Source: an uncultured Rikenellaceae bacterium (GTDB lineage Bacteria; Bacteroidota; Bacteroidia; Bacteroidales; Rikenellaceae). From it: a stretch of 9,148 nt of DNA. Below the pieces are notes generated by a model, which saw only the letters and a program-made list of their open reading frames with translations, was not told where the DNA came from and made no database searches. The stretch spans positions 1-9,148 of the forward strand of contig CAMWRR010000065.1 in the NCBI GenBank assembly GCA_947176715.1. Direction: 5' to 3'. This document shows positions 1 through 5,570 of the stretch, piece by piece (position 1 is the first letter of the stretch; each line of letters opens with the position of its first letter). The position numbers were made by a program, and so were the translations under genes.

Positions 1-23
1 CGTCAGATGTGTATAATCGACAG
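1..23. other. Probable leftover Nextera (Tn5) sequencing adapter at contig edge
   Basis: The first 16 bases, CGTCAGATGTGTATAA, are identical to the inner part of the Nextera read-1 transposase adapter. Two mismatches follow (TC instead of GA), then GACAG matches the adapter's end, so 21 of 23 bases agree and the match stops exactly where the adapter should stop. The adapter sequence is recalled from general knowledge. The inference is that this stretch is not genomic and that base 1 is an assembly edge. It supplies the apparent stop codon and last six codons of the first gene. Confidence 0.9.
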
Positions 24-344
24 GAACACAGCACGGTACTCCTCGCCCACCGGCAGCTTCATAAGTCTGAGGTGCAGATCGTTAAGGTCGTTTATAAGGT
101 GCAGCGTATGGTCTATGTGGCCTATTTGCTCCTTGCCCTCCTCGCGCATGAGGGCGGCAAGATCGAGATACCAGCCGAGAGCCTCTCTCTTTTGGGCCTC
201 GTCGATAGAGTCGTTGCCCTCCAGAAGGGTGGCGTATATCCTGTCGGGGTCGAAACGACATGCGCGTAACAGATCTTCGAGCTGCCATATATACAGTATG
301 TACTCGGCAATGTTTTCCTTACGTATCCTGCGTGCTATGAACAT
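3..344 (-). CDS. DUF4924 family protein, C terminus lost at contig edge
   Basis: This is a Bacteroidales protein of unknown function that I recognise as DUF4924 from its N terminus (MFIARRIRKENIAEYILY, residues 1-18) followed by WQLEDLLRA (20-28), a GWYLDL stretch (57-62), a MREEGKEQIGHI block (66-77) and LNDLHLRLMKLP (87-98). It is mostly helical with no signal peptide or membrane segment, so probably cytoplasmic. The family members I recall are clearly longer, roughly 170 residues or more, while this reading frame gives 113. Residues 108-113 and the TGA stop lie inside the adapter-like first 23 bases, so the real sequence visible here is residues 1-107 and the true end is outside the window. 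It is the last gene of the minus-strand run rplY-pth-S4 protein, 114 bases after the S4 gene. No catalytic residues can be proposed. The ATG at 342-344 fits the family start; no Shine-Dalgarno sequence is visible. Confidence 0.85.
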   Translation of the reverse strand: MFIARRIRKENIAEYILYIWQLEDLLRACRFDPDRIYATLLEGNDSIDEAQKREALGWYLDLAALMREEGKEQIGHIDHTLHLINDLNDLHLRLMKLPVGEEYRAVFLSIIHI

Positions 345-458
345 GTTGTAGTGTTTATTATAAGAGGTCTGCGATTTACTGACGGCCGTCTTTCCGTATT
401 TTCAAGCCTAATAGCCGATTAGACAAATGGACGAAAGAGGCCTCAATAAAAGTTCCGA

Positions 459-866
459 CTAAATATCCTCATCATCCTCATCGAAAAAGTCGTCCATAAG
501 CGAATCTATCTCGCGTCGCTCCTTTTTGGTCGGACGTCCGGTACCGCGGTCACGGGCCAAAGTCGGCATAACCTTCACCGTCAGCTTGAGCAACTCCTCC
601 TCGGGTGTGAGGTTTTCGGCGTGAAGAGGCACGTCTTTGGCGCTCACACGCGACCCCAATGGCGTCAGCACACGGAAAGTATAGACTACCGGCGGTCTCT
701 TTACCGTAACTATGTCGCCCGCCTTGACCTCGCGCGACGGCTTGGCCACGACACCCTCTACCGTTATCTTGTTGCTCTTGCATGCCTCGGCGGCCAACGA
801 CCGCGTCTTATAGGCACGTATCGACCAGAGCCATTTGTCTATGCGTACACTCCTCTCGTCCGACAT
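459..866 (-). CDS. S4-domain RNA-binding protein, Hsp15/HslR-like
   Basis: This is a 135-residue RNA-binding protein of the Hsp15 family. In E. coli, Hsp15 binds free 50S subunits carrying a nascent chain and peptidyl-tRNA and helps recycle them; the same role is inferred here. The S4 domain starts at once (VRIDKWLWSIRAYKTRSLA, residues 7-25) and runs through the SNKITVEG turn (31-38) and KAGDIVTVK (48-56). The family's basic tail follows (RDRGTGRPTKKERR, 105-118), then a strongly acidic end (DDFFDEDDEDI). I chose the ATG at 864-866 because the S4 fold begins seven residues later; an upstream in-frame ATG at 903-905 would add 13 residues without family similarity. It lies 85 bases downstream of pth, same strand, consistent with one transcript from the rplY promoter. 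No Shine-Dalgarno sequence is visible. A longer ribosome-assembly S4 protein is a less likely alternative. Confidence 0.88.
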   Translation of the reverse strand: MSDERSVRIDKWLWSIRAYKTRSLAAEACKSNKITVEGVVAKPSREVKAGDIVTVKRPPVVYTFRVLTPLGSRVSAKDVPLHAENLTPEEELLKLTVKVMPTLARDRGTGRPTKKERREIDSLMDDFFDEDDEDI

Positions 867-951
867 ATCGGTAATGTTTGTCAGTTTATGGTTGGGCGAC
901 CACAAAAAGCGGATTCCGTCTGCGACACCTTCGCCCGGATAACCCCAACCG

Positions 952-1515
952 CTACTTCTTATTATAAAGATTCATCGTCCGTTCTATGCCTATGGTAGCG
1001 AATCCGAGTATCGCGCCGACAGCCTGTTCTATCCGTTCGGGCAGTGCCGCAGCCTCATCGGCGGTCCACTCCCCGAGCACGTGATCGACCTGCATACCTT
1101 TCGGGAAATCGCCGCCTATGCCTATGCGCATACGGGGATAGTCGTTGCGGCCCAGATGTTCGTTGATGTTTTTGAGTCCGTTGTGTCCGCCGTCGCTCCC
1201 CTTGGTGCGTATGCGTATGGAGCCGAACGGGATGGCTATGTCGTCCACCACCACGAAGAGATTCTCGGGCCCTATCTTCTCCCTCTGCATCCAGTACGAC
1301 ACAGCCTTGCCGCTCAGATTCATGTATGTGGAGGGCTTCAGAAGCACGAGCGTGCGTCCCTTGTGGCGCACTTCGGCAACATCGCCGTAACGGTCGGTCT
1401 TAAAAAGAGTATTGGACGCCTTCGCGAGGGCGTCCAACACCTTGAAACCTATATTGTGGCGGGTGTCGGCGTACTCTTTGCCGATATTGCCTAACCCAAC
1501 TATCAGATATTTCAT
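952..1515 (-). CDS. pth: Peptidyl-tRNA hydrolase
   Basis: The enzyme cleaves the ester bond of peptidyl-tRNAs that fall off the ribosome, freeing tRNA for reuse in the cytoplasm. At 187 residues it has normal bacterial Pth length. It opens with YLIVGLGNIGKEYADTRHN (residues 3-21), which holds the conserved Asn10 and the catalytic His20 in the same numbering as E. coli. PSTYMNLSG (61-69) supplies Asn66, VVDDIAIPFG (89-98) supplies the catalytic Asp91, and GGHNGLK (109-115) supplies Asn112. All family active-site residues are therefore present. The ATG at 1513-1515 places GLGN at the usual distance. It follows rplY by 17 bases and precedes the S4 protein, a grouping that makes sense because all three act on the large subunit or stalled peptidyl-tRNA. 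No separate promoter is visible, so it is probably read from the rplY promoter. Confidence 0.97.
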   Translation of the reverse strand: MKYLIVGLGNIGKEYADTRHNIGFKVLDALAKASNTLFKTDRYGDVAEVRHKGRTLVLLKPSTYMNLSGKAVSYWMQREKIGPENLFVVVDDIAIPFGSIRIRTKGSDGGHNGLKNINEHLGRNDYPRMRIGIGGDFPKGMQVDHVLGEWTADEAAALPERIEQAVGAILGFATIGIERTMNLYNKK

Positions 1516-1532
1516 CTATATAGGTATAGAAA

Positions 1533-2114
1533 CTATTTGTTCTCGGCGGCAGCCGCAGCGGCACCACGTGCGGCACGCGTCATCTTGACGGCGCATATCG
1601 CGGTAGTCGCGGGGGTGAGGATAGTAAGACCGTCGAACTGCACGTCGCTCACGAAGATAGATTTACCGAGCTCCAGAGAGGTGACATCTATGTCGAGAGT
1701 GTCGGTGAACTTGTCTATGATGCCCGATACTTTGAGCTTGCGTTTAGACAGAAGCATCTTACCGCCCTGACGCACACCCTCCGATACGCCGGTCAGACGT
1801 ACGGGTATCTCTATGGTGACGGGGTGTTTGTGGTCTACTCGGTAGAAGTCGATATGAACCACAGAGTCGCTTACCGGGTGGAACTGCACTTCGCGCATCA
1901 CAGCCGGCTCGGTTTTACCGTCGATATTGATGTTGATGAGGTAAGAGTTGGGCGTGTAGACGATTTTACGTATATCCGCCTGATCCAATGTGAAATGAAC
2001 GGTGGGACCGTTACCGTAGATGACGCAGGGCACCTTACCCTCTTTGCGTTCGGTTTTCGCCTCTTTCTTACCGAAGGTCGTACGTAACGAACCGTTGATC
2101 TCGATAGTCTGCAT
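1533..2114 (-). CDS. rplY: 50S ribosomal protein L25, TL5/CTC type
   Basis: L25 binds 5S rRNA in the large ribosomal subunit. This 193-residue form has the N-terminal 5S-binding barrel (about residues 1-92, including KEGKVPCVIYGNG at 25-37 and REVQFHPVSDSVVHIDFYRV at 74-93). A second TL5/CTC-type beta domain (about 97-180) includes EIPVRLTGVSEGVRQGG (102-118) and SLELGKSIFVSDV (146-158). The end is an alanine-rich tail (AARGAAAAAAENK, 181-193). The start at 2112-2114 is chosen because MQTIEINGSLR is the family beginning. A frame extension to 2195 would start almost on the predicted transcription start and lacks similarity. Codon choice differs from the flanking genes: I count 11 ATC and 6 ATA among 17 isoleucines, as expected for a highly expressed gene. 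It heads the unit rplY-pth-S4 and has a strong consensus promoter about 90 bases upstream. Confidence 0.96.
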   Translation of the reverse strand: MQTIEINGSLRTTFGKKEAKTERKEGKVPCVIYGNGPTVHFTLDQADIRKIVYTPNSYLININIDGKTEPAVMREVQFHPVSDSVVHIDFYRVDHKHPVTIEIPVRLTGVSEGVRQGGKMLLSKRKLKVSGIIDKFTDTLDIDVTSLELGKSIFVSDVQFDGLTILTPATTAICAVKMTRAARGAAAAAAENK

Positions 2115-2203
2115 TTTAAAAAAGTAGTTTAAGTTACCGGCGCTACTCCATAAGCTATCCCTCAAAGCGGGGCGTTCTTCCTTCCATCGCGCCATTACGG
2201 CCG

Positions 2204-2235
2204 CAAAGGTATGTCAAAAAGGCAAATAAAACAAA
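2204..2235 (-). promoter_or_regulatory. Consensus Bacteroidota promoter of the rplY-pth-S4 unit
   Basis: On the minus strand TTTG (2232-2235) is followed after exactly 20 bases by TACCTTTG (2204-2211). This matches the Bacteroidota housekeeping promoter TTTG-N19-21-TAnnTTTG in every specified position. The -33 box begins 11 bases after the adenosyltransferase stop, so the promoter sits in the gap between the two genes. It predicts transcription starting near 2197 and a leader of roughly 80 bases before rplY. The leader contains GGCGC and GCGCC segments (2189-2193 and 2139-2143) that could pair, but I have no firm evidence for an autoregulatory structure. Confidence 0.85.
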
Positions 2236-2246
2236 TTTATTCTCTA

Positions 2247-2807
2247 TTACGGCACCCACACCGTCTCCTCCGCGCCGACACCAAGGCATATATAGCGTCC
2301 CAAAACATAGAGATAATCGGAGAGCCGGTTGATATATCGCATCACCTCCTCGTCGACCTCCTCCCTCTCGGCCACCCTGACGGCGCACCGTTCCGTTCTG
2401 CGCGCCACGGTGCGGCAGATATGCGAGTAGGAGAAGAGCGGATGGCCGGTGGTAAGCGTGAAATATCTCACCTCCGGCAACAGCGAAGACATTCTGTCGA
2501 TGGCATCTTCGAGCATGGCGGTGCGGTCGGACCCGAACGGAGGCAACATCTTGCGGCCTTTGCCGTCGGATGCCAGATAGGCCTCCACGCTCATAAGGTC
2601 CACAACTATGGTCTGTAGCTCCTTGCATTCGGCGGCCAATGTCTCGGCGCATCTGTCGCGTGCGATAAGGTCGTGCAGATAGGATATGTGCGCCTGAAGC
2701 TCGTCGGCGGTGCCGTACGCCTCCAAACGCAAATCGGCTTTCGACACCCGGGTACCTCCAACCAGCGAGGTGGTGCCGGCATCGCCTGTCTTGGTGTATA
2801 TCTTCAT
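2247..2807 (-). CDS. Cob(I)yrinic acid a,c-diamide adenosyltransferase, PduO type
   Basis: The enzyme transfers the adenosyl group of ATP to reduced corrinoid, making the adenosylcobalamin form used by radical B12 enzymes. It is 186 residues, usual for PduO-type adenosyltransferases. The ATP-binding N terminus is clear: YTKTGDAGTTSLVGG (residues 4-18), Arg20 and Lys23, then the YGTADELQAHI segment (31-41) that corresponds to the family GTvDELns. Helical bundle markers follow: RTVARRTERCAV (132-143) and INRLSDYLYVLGRY (159-172). The usual FILPGG stretch is changed to FTLTTG (116-121), a mild deviation. The ATG at 2805-2807 is chosen because IYTKTGD directly follows; longer in-frame starts have no similarity. 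It begins 23 bases after the preceding methyltransferase-like gene and probably shares its transcript. I see no B12-box (GCCACTG or its complement) in the divergent region upstream, so regulation by a cobalamin riboswitch is not supported. Confidence 0.94.
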   Translation of the reverse strand: MKIYTKTGDAGTTSLVGGTRVSKADLRLEAYGTADELQAHISYLHDLIARDRCAETLAAECKELQTIVVDLMSVEAYLASDGKGRKMLPPFGSDRTAMLEDAIDRMSSLLPEVRYFTLTTGHPLFSYSHICRTVARRTERCAVRVAEREEVDEEVMRYINRLSDYLYVLGRYICLGVGAEETVWVP

Positions 2808-2830
2808 ATCGGCGAAATGTTTTTGACGGG

Positions 2831-3424
2831 TCAGAAACGCATCTTGTAGCTCTGCTTGCTCAGATATCTGTCGAAGATGACGAGTGCAAGGTGGTAGAGG
2901 TCGATACATACCGCATCGTAATCCTTGAGTATGTGGTGCCACACCGAGTGGCGGTCGGTGGTGGCGTAGATGCCTGTAATGACGACGCACACGCGTTTGT
3001 CGAGACCGCCTATCCTTTCGGCCAGCGCATCGAGACTCTCGCCCGATATCTCCTCGGACAATACGAGCATATCCTCTCCGTCATAGCTCTCCGCACCTAT
3101 GGCATAACTGGTGAAACCCAGATAGTTGTACACGCGGCCGATACGACCTATGCGCGACTCGGAGAGCCCCAGTGCAGCCAGATCGCGCCTCAGGGCCGGA
3201 TCTATCGACATGTCGCGGTTACGCCTGTGCGACATAAGCGCCTCGCGCACCAGATTATAGGTAAAGGGCGAGTGGACGTCGTGTCCGCGCCAGTGTCTGA
3301 CCCTCAGCAGATACTTGACACGGGTGTATCGCTTGAATACATCGTCCTTTACGCGGAGATTATACACCGGCAACCGGACGCTCTTCACACCCATTTTACG
3401 ACGTGCTCTCGAAATAACATTCAT
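2831..3424 (-). CDS. Conserved hypothetical protein resembling a decayed SAM methyltransferase-like family
   Basis: This 197-residue protein has no assured function. Its two ends resemble a Bacteroidota family annotated as class I SAM-dependent methyltransferases. The N-terminal part has YLLRVRHWRGHDVHSPFTYNLV (residues 38-59, with HSPF at 51-54), like the family's H-G-x-HSPF-x-F motif. The C-terminal part has an ITGIY segment (149-153), HSVWHHILKDY (159-169), CIDLYHLALVIFD (173-185) and a YKMRF end, like the family's terminal IDLFrvGlvFF...lR pattern. Between them I see no glycine-rich SAM-binding loop of the GxGxG type, and the protein seems shorter than the family members I recall. It may therefore be non-catalytic or a new substrate variant. 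No signal peptide is seen. The ATG at 3422-3424 gives a basic N terminus; an internal ATG at 3392-3394 (Met11) is an alternative. It is followed 23 bases later by the corrinoid adenosyltransferase, but I see no functional link. Confidence 0.75.
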   Translation of the reverse strand: MNVISRARRKMGVKSVRLPVYNLRVKDDVFKRYTRVKYLLRVRHWRGHDVHSPFTYNLVREALMSHRRNRDMSIDPALRRDLAALGLSESRIGRIGRVYNYLGFTSYAIGAESYDGEDMLVLSEEISGESLDALAERIGGLDKRVCVVITGIYATTDRHSVWHHILKDYDAVCIDLYHLALVIFDRYLSKQSYKMRF

Positions 3425-3448
3425 TGTTTGCAATATTTTTCTCGGGTG

Positions 3449-3456
3449 TAAAGATA
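3449..3456 (-). promoter_or_regulatory. Weak -7 box candidate for the methyltransferase-like/adenosyltransferase pair
   Basis: On the minus strand TATCTTTA matches TAnnTTTG at all but the last specified position. It ends 24 bases before the ATG, a sensible distance. No TTTG lies 19-21 bases upstream (the nearest is about 30 away), so this is a suggestion only. It falls in the 286-base divergent spacer 3425-3710, in which I see no gene. Confidence 0.35.
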
Positions 3457-3710
3457 CTGCATTTATTCTTAAATACCGCTGTCCGGCAAAATTTATATCC
3501 GCCCAAAGGCCCGGGCCGGGCGAGGCTACGGAGGCAGGAGACAACCTTATTCCGGCCCGAAGAGCAACGGCCGGCGGACCGCTTATCGCAGGCCATGCGC
3601 AGGGGGAGGCGTTTTTACATAGCAACATATCGGAACATGGCGCGATTTTTGCTCACCGAAACGGAAACACATATTACTCATCGCCTGGAAAGGACATAAA
3701 ACACTCCGTT

Positions 3711-4742
3711 ATGGACAACTCTTTTTTCGTACTGTCTAAGCAACAGGTAGATATTTCGCTTTTCGATATATGCACATGGGATTTCGAGAAGAGCAACAGT
3801 TTTCTCGAGATGGGCATGGAGATAGCCAACTACACGGAGAGGCATCTCGACATGCTTCTGGCCGTTCCTCTGATAAGCTCCGCCGACACGGTAAAGGACC
3901 TGCTGCCGGTAATAGCCCGCGACCCCAAGACGAGCCGCTTCATATTCAACGACCGTGTGGAGAGCTTCGACCCCATAGACGGGTCGCTTTCAAACGGCGT
4001 AAACATAACTTTCGAGGATAACGGCGCCATGACCATTCTTCCTGCCGTCGACATAAAGACCGATGCTACGGCCGGCACCATATCGTTCTCGTGCGACATA
4101 CCGCAATCGGCCGCCGGACGCATATACATGAGGATACTGATAGTGACCGACCTGCCCACCATAGCGCATGTGCACAACGGCATAGCCAAGGCCACATACC
4201 TCTACGACATAAAGCTGAACGAAAAGCGCAATCTGCCCGACAACATACAGCACCTGACAGAGACGGGCTTCCGTATATGCCGTGTAGCGGAATGCACCTG
4301 CCAGCACATTGTCCCAAAAATGTACGACATAGCGTTCGTCGACGGCAGTATGCTCAAGAACATACGCACCCTCGAAGAGGCCTTTTTCGCCATATTTCTG
4401 CCGGAGAGAAAAGACCTCAACACCGACGCCTACATGATAGTGACCAACAGCAGCAAGAACAAGGACAGCCACACATTCTTCACCGTCTTCGACAAGGAGA
4501 CGATAGGCACCAAGCAGATAGTATTCGCAATAGGCGCCGACATACTCTGCAACCTGTTGTTCGCCGCCGGCAGCGTACGCACCATCAAGAAGACCATCAA
4601 CTCCGAACTCGAACTCCTGAACGAGATACCGTTTGAATTTTGGGCCGCATGCGTCATATTCGTCATTGTGGTGATAGTATTCTTCGGCGGACGCATAAAG
4701 ATACCGTTGCTCAAAGGCAAGAAGCTCACCATAAAGATATAG
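3711..4742 (+). CDS. Unrecognised 343-residue protein with one C-terminal membrane segment
   Basis: I do not recognise this protein. The first 300 residues look soluble, mixed alpha/beta, without a signal peptide. Visible blocks include a DICTWDFEKSNSFLEMG stretch near the N terminus (19-35), a region rich in beta-forming residues (98-165), a cysteine group C190, C195, C197 (CRVAECTC) and a charged helical part (290-305). One strongly hydrophobic segment of about 19 residues (309-327, FWAACVIFVIVVIVFFGG core) is followed by a short basic tail (RIKIPLLKGKKLTIKI). That suggests a bitopic, C-terminally anchored protein. The basic tail would favour a cytoplasmic C terminus by the positive-inside rule, which is odd for a protein lacking a signal peptide, so the topology is open. 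The frame stays open upstream to 3315, but that extension runs over the antisense gene and low-complexity spacer. The ATG at 3711 is the only sensible start. The PepSY-like gene follows after 47 bases with no terminator between, so the two are possibly co-transcribed. Confidence 0.8.
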   Translation: MDNSFFVLSKQQVDISLFDICTWDFEKSNSFLEMGMEIANYTERHLDMLLAVPLISSADTVKDLLPVIARDPKTSRFIFNDRVESFDPIDGSLSNGVNITFEDNGAMTILPAVDIKTDATAGTISFSCDIPQSAAGRIYMRILIVTDLPTIAHVHNGIAKATYLYDIKLNEKRNLPDNIQHLTETGFRICRVAECTCQHIVPKMYDIAFVDGSMLKNIRTLEEAFFAIFLPERKDLNTDAYMIVTNSSKNKDSHTFFTVFDKETIGTKQIVFAIGADILCNLLFAAGSVRTIKKTINSELELLNEIPFEFWAACVIFVIVVIVFFGGRIKIPLLKGKKLTIKI

Positions 4743-4789
4743 AACGGCACGATTTATGTTAATTACGTTTCAACAAAAACAACAATATC

Positions 4790-5230
4790 ATGAAAAAACT
4801 ATTGGCATCCGCATTCGCCCTACTGGCGGTTACATTCTCGGCAAAGGCTGGCGACGACAAACCCATCACGGTAAAACAGTTGCCCGTCGCATCGCAGAAC
4901 TTCATCAAACAACATTTCGCCGACCGTAAGGTGGCCCTCGTCAAAGAGGAGACCGACTTTTTCGTCAAATCGTACGAGGTGACATTCGCCGACCTGTGCA
5001 AGATAGAGTTCGACAGCGAAGGACAATGGACAGACATAGAGTGCAAACAGGGCTACGTCCCCACATCGGCCGTTCCCGCACACATAAACGATTATGTCAA
5101 GGCCAACTACCCCGACCGTAAAATCAAAAGCATAGAACGCGAACGCAGAGGTTACGAAGTCGATCTCACCGGCAATGTCGATCTCAAATTCGACACCGCA
5201 TTCAATATCATTGACATAGATGCGGACTGA
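4790..5230 (+). CDS. Exported PepSY-like (DUF2874) domain protein
   Basis: This is a small secreted or periplasmic protein of 146 residues. The N terminus is a standard Sec signal peptide: MKK, a hydrophobic core LLASAFALLAVTF and the cleavage-type end SAKA-G, giving a mature start near residue 21. The mature part holds two related PepSY-like repeats. The first (about 31-83) runs from LPVASQNFIKQHFADRKVA to KIEFDSEGQWTDIEC. The second (about 94-144) runs from VPAHINDYVKANYPDRKIKS to DLKFDTAFNIIDID. Each has the helix, the P/A-DRK turn and the strand-strand-D-x-x-G/F pattern. Bacteroidota carry many such proteins, often in the periplasm; their exact role is not established, though inhibition of proteases or ligand binding is suggested for PepSY domains in general. 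The ATG at 4790 is fixed by the signal peptide. A near-consensus TACGTTTC at 4764-4771 could be a private promoter. Transcription ends at the hairpin at 5251-5281. Confidence 0.88.
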   Translation: MKKLLASAFALLAVTFSAKAGDDKPITVKQLPVASQNFIKQHFADRKVALVKEETDFFVKSYEVTFADLCKIEFDSEGQWTDIECKQGYVPTSAVPAHINDYVKANYPDRKIKSIERERRGYEVDLTGNVDLKFDTAFNIIDIDAD

Positions 5231-5250
5231 CAAGCCCGTGACATTTTAAG

Positions 5251-5281
5251 GAGGCCGTGTAAAGACACGGCCTCTTTTGTT
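5251..5281 (+). terminator. Strong intrinsic terminator after the PepSY-like gene
   Basis: A perfect 10-base stem, GAGGCCGTGT (5251-5260) with ACACGGCCTC (5265-5274), closes an AAAG loop and is followed directly by TTTTGTTT. Two further A-T pairs and one G-T pair extend the base. It lies 20 bases after the stop codon and insulates the mnmA unit from upstream transcription. The next 288 bases up to mnmA contain no gene that I can support. Confidence 0.95.
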
Positions 5282-5520
5282 TCTACTGATTGTCCCGCAG
5301 GTGTCCGACCCTACGCCCGTTGCGATACGCGCACAAGACTCTGAAAGACACATTTTTATCGGGCGACGACAATTCTACACGACTCCGTATCGGCAAGACG
5401 TGCCCAATCAACCACACTCGCAATATATCAACGCCTTGGCATACGCCGACATGCGACATCACGGCCGCATCGACCCCCGGCGCCACTACACCGCCCCCGA
5501 TATTTTCACCGCCCCTACCG

Positions 5521-5540
5521 GTTATTAACGGCTTAATAAC
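5521..5540. repeat. Perfect AT-rich inverted repeat in the mnmA promoter, operator-like
   Basis: GTTATTAA-CGGC-TTAATAAC is an exact 8+4+8 base palindrome. It fills the spacer just upstream of, and directly touching, the TATCTTTG box at 5541. Symmetric sites of this size in this position are typical of dimeric repressor operators. No T-run follows, which argues against a terminator. The regulator is unknown. Confidence 0.6.
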
Positions 5541-5548
5541 TATCTTTG
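5541..5548 (+). promoter_or_regulatory. -7 box of the mnmA promoter
   Basis: TATCTTTG matches TAnnTTTG completely and lies 22 bases before the mnmA ATG, giving a predicted short leader. The -33 region (about 5517-5520, ACCG) is not TTTG, so the promoter may be weak or need an activator, or be controlled through the adjoining palindrome. Confidence 0.65.
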
Positions 5549-5570
5549 AGACCGGAAACAATGCTTCGAT

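Noticed and set aside
403..427. A possible promoter for the DUF4924 gene (TAGGCTTG with TTTG upstream on the minus strand)
   Set aside because: The -7 box has one mismatch and the spacer is 13 bases instead of 19-21.
3512..3559. CGGGCCGG and CCGGCCCG as a long-range hairpin in the divergent spacer
   Set aside because: The arms are exact but 32 bases apart in a GC-rich stretch, with no T-run, so chance pairing is likely.
3644..3651. GATTTTTG as a -7 box for the 343-residue protein gene
   Set aside because: The essential first T is missing and no TTTG lies at the right distance upstream.
3315..3710. An upstream in-frame extension of the 343-residue protein
   Set aside because: It overlaps the start of the divergent gene, shows no protein-like composition in the spacer, and there is a good ATG at 3711.
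3425..3710. A cobalamin riboswitch before the pair containing the corrinoid adenosyltransferase
   Set aside because: No B12-box on either strand, and the predicted leader of the first gene is only about 20 bases.
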